Of a stretch of 14,983 bases of DNA, positions 6,934 to 13,144 are shown piece by piece; the first letter of the stretch is position 1; each line of letters starts with the position of its first letter. The notes beneath the pieces are model-generated. The model worked only from the letters and a program-made list of their open reading frames with translations, was not told the DNA's origin and searched no databases. The translations under genes and the position numbers were made by a program. The DNA is from Pseudomonadota bacterium (GTDB lineage Bacteria; Pseudomonadota; Alphaproteobacteria; Caulobacterales; Caulobacteraceae), in assembly GCA_023445705.1 (NCBI GenBank), contig JAEXKM010000249.1, positions 1 through 14,983 on the forward strand, given 5' to 3'.

Positions 6934-8187
6934 GTGCAAAGGTACCATACGCCCCTGGACCTGGTCCGTGAGCGGCCACCGGAACGCCCTGTCGCCTTTG
7001 CGCGACCGGACGCGGTGGCGGTAGCGGCGCGCTGGTTCCAGGATAATTTCAAAGGCGACGTTTTCTACGCGGTGAAGGCCAATCCTTCGCCGTGGGTCAT
7101 CCAGACCCTCGCGCAGAACGGCGTTGCGTCTTTCGATGTGGCCTCGGTCCCCGAGATCGAGCTGGTCGCGCAGCACGCGCCGGGTTCCCGCATGGCTTTC
7201 ATGCACCCGGTAAAGAGCCGCGCGGCGATTGCGGCCGCCTATTTCGACCACGGCGTTAAGACCTTTTCGCTGGATACGCACGAGGAGCTCGAGAAGATCC
7301 TCGCCGCGACCCAAGGCGCGAAGGACCTCAACCTGATCGTTCGTCTCGGCGTCTCCGCCGAAGGCGCGGCCTACTCGCTGGCCGGCAAGTTCGGCGTCGA
7401 CCCGCATCAGGCTCCCGGCCTGCTGCTGGCGGCCCGCCGCGCGACCCAGGACCTGATGGGCGTCTCGTTCCACGTGGGCAGCCAGTGCATGCGCCCGACC
7501 GCCTATCAGGCGGCGATGACCCAGGCGTCCCGCGCCCTGGTCCGGGCCGGCGTGTTCGCCGACGTGGTGGACGTGGGCGGCGGTTTCCCGTCGGTCTATC
7601 CCGGCATGATCCCGCCGGACCTGGCCGACTACATGGACTCCATCGACCGCGGCTTCGCCGAGATGATGGTGCACGAGACGACCGAGCTGTGGTGCGAGCC
7701 GGGCCGTGCGCTGGTGGCCGAAGGCTCCTCGATCCTGACCAAGGTCGAACTCCGCAAGGGCGACGCGCTCTACCTGAACGACGGCTCCTATGGGTCGCTG
7801 TTCGACGCGGCGCACACTAAATGGCCCTTTCCGGTCAAGCTGCTCCGCGGCGAGAACGGCGAGGCCCAGGAAGTGAAGGGTCCGCTGAAGCCGTACCGCT
7901 TCTGGGGTCCGACCTGCGACTCCCTCGACCACATGCCCGGCCCGTTCTGGCTGCCGGAGGATGTGCGCGAGGGCGACTACATCGAGATCGGCATGCTCGG
8001 CGCCTACGGCATCGCCATGAACACCCGGTTCAACGGCTATGGCGACGCCGAGACGGTGGAAGCCGCCGACGCGCCCATGGCCTCGATGTTCGGCCTCGCC
8101 CGCCGTTCGATCCCGGTTCCCCGTCAGGAGAACCAGAACGTCGTGAAACTGTCGCGGGCCCGCGGAAAGAAGCGTCGGCGGAAATAA
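6934..8187 (+). CDS. Type III PLP-dependent ornithine/lysine decarboxylase
   Basis: A 417-residue fold-type III (alanine-racemase-like) decarboxylase, same group as eukaryotic-type ornithine decarboxylase. It makes putrescine from ornithine (or cadaverine from lysine). Motifs from the GTG start: YAVKANP with the PLP lysine K48, FHVGSQ with H180, the glycine-rich phosphate loop DVGGGFP (213-219), EPGR (255-258) and GPTCDSLD with the catalytic cysteine C328. The aspartate after the cysteine supports ornithine/lysine rather than diaminopimelate. The GTG at 6934 has GGGGG 9 nt upstream; the TTG at 6925 is in frame but abuts that same run. The last ten residues (RARGKKRRRK) are almost entirely basic, unusual for this family. 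The next gene is a DHS-like aminobutyl transferase that can use putrescine-derived groups, so the two form a polyamine pathway. Confidence 0.9.
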   Translation: MQRYHTPLDLVRERPPERPVAFARPDAVAVAARWFQDNFKGDVFYAVKANPSPWVIQTLAQNGVASFDVASVPEIELVAQHAPGSRMAFMHPVKSRAAIAAAYFDHGVKTFSLDTHEELEKILAATQGAKDLNLIVRLGVSAEGAAYSLAGKFGVDPHQAPGLLLAARRATQDLMGVSFHVGSQCMRPTAYQAAMTQASRALVRAGVFADVVDVGGGFPSVYPGMIPPDLADYMDSIDRGFAEMMVHETTELWCEPGRALVAEGSSILTKVELRKGDALYLNDGSYGSLFDAAHTKWPFPVKLLRGENGEAQEVKGPLKPYRFWGPTCDSLDHMPGPFWLPEDVREGDYIEIGMLGAYGIAMNTRFNGYGDAETVEAADAPMASMFGLARRSIPVPRQENQNVVKLSRARGKKRRRK

Positions 8188-8208
8188 GCCGGCTGCTCGA
8201 GTGTTATA

Positions 8209-8246
8209 GGCGCGGCCGGTCGCTCCGTCCCGGCCGCGCCTCTTTC
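8209..8246 (+). terminator. Strong GC hairpin between decarboxylase and DHS-like gene (terminator or attenuator)
   Basis: GGCGCGGCCGG (8209-8219) pairs perfectly with CCGGCCGCGCC (8230-8240), an 11-bp stem with a 10-nt loop, followed by TCTTTCC. It starts 22 nt after the decarboxylase stop and ends 44 nt before the DHS-like ATG. The T-run is interrupted, so termination may be partial. If so, it would set a different level for the second gene or act as an attenuator. Confidence 0.55.
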
Positions 8247-8284
8247 CATTTGGACGGGCGCTCAAACTCTGAGGATTTAAGAGA

Positions 8285-9346
8285 ATGAACGCTGACGTTC
8301 AAAAGTCGAACCGCAAGGCCGAACTGCTGGCCAACACCGTCGAGCACGTGGCGATCGACCAGTACGACGCCCGTCCGGTCATCGACGCCATGCGCAAGAT
8401 GAGCTTCACCAGCCGCGACACCGCGCGCGCCGCCGACATCTGGTCGATGTCGCTGGAAGACAAGGATTGCTCGACCTGGCTGACCCTCGCCGGTTCGACC
8501 AGCGCCGGCGGCTGCATGCACATCTACCGCGACATGGTGAAGTACGGGATGATCGACACGATCGTCTCGACCGGCGCCTCGATCGTCGACATGGATTTCT
8601 TCGAAGCCCTCGGCTTCAAACACTATCAGGCCCAGTCCAACGTCGACGACCGCGACCTGCGCGACCTCTACATCGACCGGATCTACGACACCTATATCGA
8701 CGAGGAAGAGCTCCAGAACTGCGACGGCACGATCTATGAGATCTGCAACCTGCTGGAGCCCCGCCCCTATTCGTCGCGCGAGTTCATCTGGGAGATGGGC
8801 AAGTGGCTGGCCGCGGGCAACGCCAAGAAGCCCGGCTCGCTGATCGAGACCTGCTACCACGAAGGCGTGCCGATTTTCTGCCCGGCCTTCACCGACTCCT
8901 CCGCCGGCTTTGGCCTGGTGAAGCACCAGGTCGAGCGCATGAAGGAAGGCAAGCCCTACCTGACGATCGACTCGGTCGCCGACTTCCGTGAACTGACGGA
9001 TATCAAGCTGGCCGCCGGCACCACCGGCCTGTTCATGGTCGGCGGCGGCGTCCCGAAGAACTTCGCCCAGGACACCGTGGTCTGCGCCGAAATCCTCGGC
9101 CACGAGGCCGAGATGCACAAGTACGCGGTCCAGATCACCGTGGCCGACGTGCGTGACGGCGCCTGCTCGTCCTCGACCCTCAAGGAGGCCTGCTCCTGGG
9201 GCAAGGTCGACGTGACCTGGGAACAGATGGTCTTCGCCGAAGCCACGACCGTGGTTCCGCTGATCGCCTCGGACGCCTGGCACCGCGGTTCGTGGAAGAC
9301 CCGCACCAAGCCGCGCTGGAACAAGCTCTTCGAAAAGAAGGCCTAA
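8285..9346 (+). CDS. Deoxyhypusine-synthase-like protein (probable homospermidine synthase)
   Basis: A 353-residue member of the deoxyhypusine synthase family. The C-terminal EACSWGKVDV (301-310) holds the lysine K307 equivalent to the one that forms the covalent aminobutyl-imine intermediate in the eukaryotic enzyme (EAVSWGKI). Other family signatures are STSAGGCMHIYRDMVKYGMID (71-91), STGASIVDMDFFEALG (95-110), and the NAD-binding TTGLFMVGGGVPKN (246-259). Bacteria have no eIF5A to modify; family knowledge is that bacterial homologues transfer the aminobutyl group to putrescine, giving homospermidine, the usual long polyamine of many alphaproteobacteria. The preceding decarboxylase supplies putrescine. 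GAGG at 8271-8274 lies 10 nt before the ATG, with an additional AAGAGA closer. A clear terminator follows the stop. Confidence 0.88.
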   Translation: MNADVQKSNRKAELLANTVEHVAIDQYDARPVIDAMRKMSFTSRDTARAADIWSMSLEDKDCSTWLTLAGSTSAGGCMHIYRDMVKYGMIDTIVSTGASIVDMDFFEALGFKHYQAQSNVDDRDLRDLYIDRIYDTYIDEEELQNCDGTIYEICNLLEPRPYSSREFIWEMGKWLAAGNAKKPGSLIETCYHEGVPIFCPAFTDSSAGFGLVKHQVERMKEGKPYLTIDSVADFRELTDIKLAAGTTGLFMVGGGVPKNFAQDTVVCAEILGHEAEMHKYAVQITVADVRDGACSSSTLKEACSWGKVDVTWEQMVFAEATTVVPLIASDAWHRGSWKTRTKPRWNKLFEKKA

Positions 9347-9356
9347 GCAAATCGAG

Positions 9357-9387
9357 AATGGCCGGGGTTCACGCCCCGGCCATTTTT
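9357..9387 (+). terminator. Rho-independent terminator after the DHS-like gene
   Basis: AATGGCCGGGG (9357-9367) and CCCCGGCCATT (9374-9384) form a perfect 11-bp stem around a 6-nt loop, followed by a T-run (9383-9387) and TT after one G. It begins 10 nt past the stop codon at 9346 and ends the polyamine unit. Confidence 0.9.
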
Positions 9388-9430
9388 GTTTAGGCCGGGC
9401 TCGGCGCATCGCCAGTCGAAGGGGGACGAG

Positions 9431-10225
9431 ATGAACCGCACGCTGATCAGCCTGAGCATCGCCGGGGCGTTGGTCGTGGCCGCCGGAGGCGCGGCCATCG
9501 CGCAGCACCCGCCCGCCGCGCCGCAAGGTTATCTGGGCGAGGCCGCGCCCGACACCTACAAGATCCTGCCGCCGGCGCCGACGCCCGGCACGATCCGCTA
9601 CCAGGCCGACCGCGCGACCTTCCTGGCCACCCGTTCGCTGAAGGATTCGCCGCGCTGGTCGCTGGCGACGGCGGACGCCGATCAGAACGCGATCGTCAAG
9701 GACATGAGCTGTGCGATCGGCGCCGAGCTGACGCCGCAAAACGCCCCGACGCTCAACAAGCTGCTCCTCACCATGCGCTATGACGTCCGCCGGGCGACCA
9801 ACCATCCCAAGGACATCTACAAGCGCCAGCGTCCCTACCTGATCGATGAAGGCGACATCTGTGTCGCCAAGACCGACGACCTGGCCGCGAGCCCAGACTA
9901 TCCCTCCGGCCACACCACCTGGGGCTGGAGCGTAGGCCTGGTGTTGGCTGAACTGGTTCCGGACCGCGCCACCGAGATCCTGTCCCGCGCCCGGTCCTAC
10001 GGCGAGAGTCGTCTGGTCTGCGGCGTCCACAACATGAGCGCGGTGGAATCGGGCCGGACCAACGGCTCGATCGTCGTCGCCGGCCTGCACGGGTCGGCTG
10101 CGTTCCGCGCAGACATGGAAAAGGCCCGCAAGGAAATCGCCGCCGCCCGCAAGGCGGCCAAGGCCCCCGACAGCGCCGCCTGCTCCGTCGAAGCCGAACT
10201 GATCGCCAAGTCGCCGTACAACTAA
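9431..10225 (+). CDS. Secreted class A nonspecific acid phosphatase (PAP2 superfamily, PhoN-like)
   Basis: The ATG at 9431 has AGGGGGACGAG in front and begins a Sec signal peptide (residues 1-24, cleavage after AIA); an upstream in-frame start at 9386 is inside the preceding terminator and is rejected. The 264-residue product shows the class A signature: K127-x6-R134-P135, then P158-S-G-H161, then S193-R194 with H200 in SRLVCGVH. These residues build the phosphohistidine site of vanadate-related phosphatases that strip phosphate from many organic monoesters in the periplasm. The aspartate expected four residues after the third-motif histidine is alanine (A204), with E206 two further on, so activity may be altered or a subfamily trait may be present. 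No Pho box was found in the 43 nt before it. Confidence 0.88.
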   Translation: MNRTLISLSIAGALVVAAGGAAIAQHPPAAPQGYLGEAAPDTYKILPPAPTPGTIRYQADRATFLATRSLKDSPRWSLATADADQNAIVKDMSCAIGAELTPQNAPTLNKLLLTMRYDVRRATNHPKDIYKRQRPYLIDEGDICVAKTDDLAASPDYPSGHTTWGWSVGLVLAELVPDRATEILSRARSYGESRLVCGVHNMSAVESGRTNGSIVVAGLHGSAAFRADMEKARKEIAAARKAAKAPDSAACSVEAELIAKSPYN

Positions 10226-10241
10226 GACCCCCGAGACCCCG

Positions 10242-10829
10242 ATGGCCGCGCCCGAGTACACAAAAGACGCCCTGCGACCCTACGTCGAGCGGGGCGTGGC
10301 GATCATCGGCGACCACAGCTATGGGGCGCCGATCCTTCGCTACTGGACCCAGGGCTATAAATTCCGCTGCGGCAAGTACTGCTCGATCGCAGATCGCGTG
10401 CAGATCTTCCTCGGCGGGTATCATCGGCCGGACTGGGTCAGCATGTATCCCTTTCCCGCATTTCCTCACTGGCCCGAGGCGCGAGGCATCAAGGATTTTG
10501 CGGTCGGACGCGATGACGTCGTCGTGGGGCATGACGTCTGGCTCGGCAGCCATTGCACCATCATGGCGGGCGTGAAGGTCGGGAACGGCGCGGTCGTGGC
10601 CGCTCAGGCCTGCGTCGCCAAGGACGTTCCCCCCTTTGCGATCGTCGCCGGCAATCCGGCCCGGGTGGTGAAATACCGCTTCGACGAGGCCACCATCGAG
10701 GCCCTCCAGGCCATCGCTTGGTGGGACTGGCCCGAGGACAAGGTGCGCCAGCACATTCCGCAGCTCCTCAGCGGGGACATCGCAGGGTTCGTCGCCGAGC
10801 ATCTGCCGGCGGCGCAGCCTCAGACCTGA
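10242..10829 (+). CDS. CatB-related O-acetyltransferase (xenobiotic acetyltransferase, hexapeptide repeat)
   Basis: The 195-residue protein is a left-handed beta-helix acetyltransferase of the XAT/CatB type. It shows YKFRCGKYCSIADRVQIF (39-56), GGYHRPDW with the candidate catalytic histidine H61, and SMYPF (67-71), which is the family signature. It then shows hexapeptide turns (DVVVGHDVWLGSHCTIMAGVKVG and following, about 92-130), ending in AIVAGNPARVVKYRF (133-147). CatB enzymes acetylate chloramphenicol; VatD relatives streptogramins; many chromosomal members act on sugars or unknown hydroxyls, so resistance should not be assumed. It begins 16 nt after the phosphatase stop and is probably cotranscribed; the Shine-Dalgarno is weak (CGAGA). 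Confidence 0.85.
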   Translation: MAAPEYTKDALRPYVERGVAIIGDHSYGAPILRYWTQGYKFRCGKYCSIADRVQIFLGGYHRPDWVSMYPFPAFPHWPEARGIKDFAVGRDDVVVGHDVWLGSHCTIMAGVKVGNGAVVAAQACVAKDVPPFAIVAGNPARVVKYRFDEATIEALQAIAWWDWPEDKVRQHIPQLLSGDIAGFVAEHLPAAQPQT

Positions 10830-10830
10830 C

Positions 10831-11601
10831 TCAGATCCCGGCGTACCATTCGTAGCCGCGGTCTTCCCAGAAGCCGCCCTTGCCGCCCGCGATGCCGGCG
10901 AGGTCGGCGACGGCCTCGATGCGCATGACGTACTTCGCGTGCTTGTAGCCCAGCTGTCGTTCGACGCGCAGGCGCAGAGGCGCGCCGTGGGCGATGGGCA
11001 GCGGGGCGTCGTTCATGTCGTAGGCCAGGATGGTCTGAGGGTGGTAGGCGTCGATCAGGTCGATGCTCTCGTAGTAGCGGCCAAGGCCTTCGGGCGCGTT
11101 GGGGTCGAGGGTGTCGGCGCAGTGGAAAACGACGTAGCGAGCGTCAGGTTTTATGCCGACCTTGTCCAACAAGGCGCCGAGCCGCGCGCCGCTCCACTTG
11201 CCAATCGCCGACCAGCCTTCGACGCAGTCGTGGCGGGTGACCTGGGTACGGGCCGGCTCTTGCCGCAGCTCGTCAAGCGACAGCGACAGGGGGCGCTCGA
11301 CGAGGCCGTCGACCACCAATCGCCAGTCCGCAAAACCGCCATCGACCAGTGCGCGGTACTCGGGATCTCCCGGCGAGATCGAACCGTTCGGGCGGAAGGC
11401 CGAGATGCGGCTCTCCGGAAATTCCTTGGCCAGGGCCTTCCGGTCGACCAGCAAACGCTGCGCCCTCATCGTCAGCCCCTCGGCGCCGGCCAGCCCCTTC
11501 TGCACCGAGGCGTTCTGGGTGAGCCGGTCGCAGGCGGCCAGCACGAGGCCGGAGGCGGCGCTCGCGAGACCGGCGAGCCACTGGCGGCGCGTTCGGTTCA
11601 T
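10831..11601 (-). CDS. Tat-exported molybdopterin-dependent oxidoreductase (sulfite oxidase superfamily, MsrP/YedY-like)
   Basis: The 256-residue protein opens with a Tat signal (TRRQWLAGL, R5-R6) and a hydrophobic core ending in LAAC (C24), which also reads as a lipobox, so it may be a Tat lipoprotein on the periplasmic side. C126 in TRHDCVEGWSAIGKW matches the cysteine that ligates molybdenum in this superfamily. GYKHAKYV (218-225) near the C-terminus is the pterin-contacting segment of YedY-type proteins. It likely reduces or oxidises a small sulfur or oxo substrate in the periplasm; the substrate cannot be read from sequence. The ATG overlaps the stop of the cytochrome gene upstream (ATGA), so they form a coupled pair. 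Its stop lies one nucleotide from the convergent acetyltransferase stop. Confidence 0.88.
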   Translation of the reverse strand: MNRTRRQWLAGLASAASGLVLAACDRLTQNASVQKGLAGAEGLTMRAQRLLVDRKALAKEFPESRISAFRPNGSISPGDPEYRALVDGGFADWRLVVDGLVERPLSLSLDELRQEPARTQVTRHDCVEGWSAIGKWSGARLGALLDKVGIKPDARYVVFHCADTLDPNAPEGLGRYYESIDLIDAYHPQTILAYDMNDAPLPIAHGAPLRLRVERQLGYKHAKYVMRIEAVADLAGIAGGKGGFWEDRGYEWYAGI

Positions 11602-12407
11602 GGCGCGCCCTCCCCGCGGATCGTGAAGCGGCCGGTGATCATAGACCGCAGGCTGTTCCAGGGGCTGGAGACCAGCACCATGAGAACGTGAACCAGCACG
11701 AAGAGCACGATGAGGCTGGCGCAGAGGAAGTGGATCGTCCGCGCCGACTGGCGCCCACCGAACAGTTCAGGCGCCCATTCGAAGCCGGCGTTCATGCCGG
11801 GCGACATAGAAAGCCCGGTAAGGACCATGAGCGGCAGAAGCACCAGGACGACGGCGAGATAGCTCAGCTTCTGCAGGACGTTGTAGCGACGCGCCGCCTC
11901 GCCCTTCGGGAAACGCAGCCTGGCGTGATCCAACACCTCCTGCCTCAGATGTTTGGCGGTGAGTTGATCGCGCCCTGGAAGCAGGTCCCGGCGCAGGTGA
12001 CCGCCGGCCAGGCCCGCCAGGACGTAGACCAGCCCGTTGAGCACGAAGATCCAGGCGAAGAAGAAGTGCCAGCGACGTCCGTCGGCGAGGCTGCGATAGG
12101 AGGGCAAGGTCGCCCAGGACGGAAACCCGCGCACCTGACCGTCGGAGAAGCCGAGCACGCCGGTCGTGTCGAACATGGCCGAGCCGATCTTGGTCACGCC
12201 CACGGCCTCCCCGCTCCGCTCGCCGGCGATCATGGCGATCCAGGGATGCGCGAACGTCGAGACATCGCCCCAGTAGAGGGCCGGATGGGCGTTGAAGATC
12301 TGCAGGCCGCTGGTCAGAAGCACCAGGAAGGCCGCCAGATTGATCCAGTGGGTGATGCGCACCAACAGACTATGCCGGTGAACTTGCCTGTCGGCCGAGA
12401 GCGGCAA
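11598..12407 (-). CDS. Cytochrome b561-type membrane subunit for the molybdopterin oxidoreductase
   Basis: The frame opens to 12674, but the first 89 codons are low-complexity antisense sequence. The start chosen is TTG 12407, with TGGAGGA (complement of 12413-12419) 5-6 nt upstream. It gives 269 residues beginning just before RHSLLVRITHW, the normal family N-terminus. Four membrane segments are visible at about 18-38, 114-133, 180-200 and 225-247. Histidines H20, H114, H226 and H240 at their ends or within them are candidates for binding two b haemes. It passes electrons between the quinone pool and the periplasmic molybdopterin partner (family knowledge plus operon coupling). E. coli MsrP uses a different membrane protein, MsrQ, so this is an alternative pairing. 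Confidence 0.85.
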   Translation of the reverse strand: MPLSADRQVHRHSLLVRITHWINLAAFLVLLTSGLQIFNAHPALYWGDVSTFAHPWIAMIAGERSGEAVGVTKIGSAMFDTTGVLGFSDGQVRGFPSWATLPSYRSLADGRRWHFFFAWIFVLNGLVYVLAGLAGGHLRRDLLPGRDQLTAKHLRQEVLDHARLRFPKGEAARRYNVLQKLSYLAVVLVLLPLMVLTGLSMSPGMNAGFEWAPELFGGRQSARTIHFLCASLIVLFVLVHVLMVLVSSPWNSLRSMITGRFTIRGEGAP

Positions 12408-12473
12408 CCGCGTCCTCCATCCGGCCGCGACTGTGACACGGGGCGAGCGGCCGCGCCATGCGGGCCCGCCGAC

Positions 12474-12499
12474 GGAACGCTCCGCCAGCCTGCGACTTT
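12474..12499 (+). promoter_or_regulatory. Candidate EcfG/sigma-T-type general stress promoter
   Basis: GGAAC (12474-12478) is followed after exactly 17 nt by CTTT (12496-12499), one mismatch from the GGAAC-N16-18-CGTT consensus of the alphaproteobacterial general stress sigma factor. It is placed 26 nt upstream of the ATG of the small gene at 12525, leaving a short leader that contains the Shine-Dalgarno. Promoter identity is inferred from motif and position only. Confidence 0.45.
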
Positions 12500-12524
12500 T
12501 GCTGATGTCAGAAGGAGGCGTCGC

Positions 12525-12716
12525 ATGCCCCGAGAACGCAAAGACGAACTGCAGACACCTGGCCGACGAGCGAACGCAGCCCAGCCGCTCGACGCCGCCA
12601 AGGACAACGCCGGCGCCGAACGGTATCCCGAAGAGGGCCGCAGCTTCGCGGTCGAGACGCCCCCCGGCGGCCACATGGGTTCGGGCGGAGACCCGGCCGA
12701 GGGCAAGCCGGATTAG
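12525..12716 (+). CDS. Small hydrophilic protein, 63 residues, hypothetical
   Basis: A short gene within the 320 nt between the cytochrome start and the PhnA-like stop. The Shine-Dalgarno AGAAGGAGG (12510-12518) is near perfect and 6 nt from the ATG. The product starts MPRERKDELQTPGRRAN and has about one third charged residues, no cysteine, no membrane segment, and a glycine/proline-rich tail (GGHMGSGGDPAEGKPD). It looks intrinsically disordered, with no domain I recognise. A candidate EcfG promoter upstream suggests stress induction. Its TAG overlaps the TAA of the convergent PhnA-like gene. A larger frame running from 11688 contains it but is only the antisense of the cytochrome gene; the ribosome site and strand logic support the short form. 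Confidence 0.7.
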   Translation: MPRERKDELQTPGRRANAAQPLDAAKDNAGAERYPEEGRSFAVETPPGGHMGSGGDPAEGKPD

Positions 12717-13018
12717 AGCTTCCGGACGAATTCCGCGCGGAGCACCAGGCCCTTGATCGCCTCGTGCCGGCAGTCGATCTCCTGATCGTCGCCGGTAAGG
12801 CGGATCGACTTGATCACCGTGCCGCGTTTGAGGGTCTGGCCAGCGCCCTTGACCTTCAGATCCTTGATCAGGGTGACGCTGTCGCCATCGGCCAGCAGGT
12901 TGCCGACCGCGTCGCGCACCTCGACCTGGTCCGAAGCGCCGGCGCGCGCGGCCAGGTCAGAGGCGCTGACCCACTCGCCCGTCGCCTCGTCATAGACGAA
13001 CTCGTCGTTTCCGCTCAT
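12713..13018 (-). CDS. PhnA/YjdM-like domain protein lacking the zinc-ribbon cysteines
   Basis: The 101-residue protein matches the C-terminal PhnA domain: VRDAVGNLLADGDSVTLIKDLKVKG (34-58), then AGQTLKRGTVIKSIRL (59-74) and IDCRHEAIKGLVLRAEFVRK (81-100). The N-terminal zinc ribbon of E. coli YjdM, with two CxxC pairs, is replaced by a cysteine-free stretch (NDEFVYDEATGEW); the only cysteine is C83. The family is historically annotated as alkylphosphonate utilisation protein, but a role in phosphonate breakdown is not established, and PhnA should not be confused with phosphonoacetate hydrolase. GAAGGAGC (complement of 13023-13030) sits before the ATG. It is divergent from the thioesterase gene, with 126 nt between them. 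Confidence 0.8.
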   Translation of the reverse strand: MSGNDEFVYDEATGEWVSASDLAARAGASDQVEVRDAVGNLLADGDSVTLIKDLKVKGAGQTLKRGTVIKSIRLTGDDQEIDCRHEAIKGLVLRAEFVRKL

Positions 13019-13144
13019 CGCCGCTCCTTCGAAGCCGTCGGCTTAAAGCCCCGAAGCTGCGAGGACCAGCCCCAAAGCTGGCGCCCAAGGGCAGGCGCCC
13101 CTAAGTTCCGGGCGTTGGCTTTGGCCCCCGGGGGAGCATCGAGA

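Noticed and set aside
9388..9430. Pho box upstream of the acid phosphatase
   Set aside because: Searched by eye; no CTGTCA-like half sites at the right spacing.
8204..10261. Very long minus-strand open frame (685 codons) across the DHS-like and phosphatase genes
   Set aside because: It is the antisense shadow of two well-supported plus-strand genes and a terminator in GC-rich DNA; its translation is rich in R, G, H and D with no domain.
12408..12674. N-terminal extension of the cytochrome b frame
   Set aside because: Lacks family similarity, overlaps the small gene and its promoter, and a strong Shine-Dalgarno sits before TTG 12407.
13080..13100. Direct repeat GGCGCCC twice at 14-bp spacing in the PhnA/thioesterase divergent region
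   Set aside because: Only seven bases and low complexity; no further support as a regulator site.
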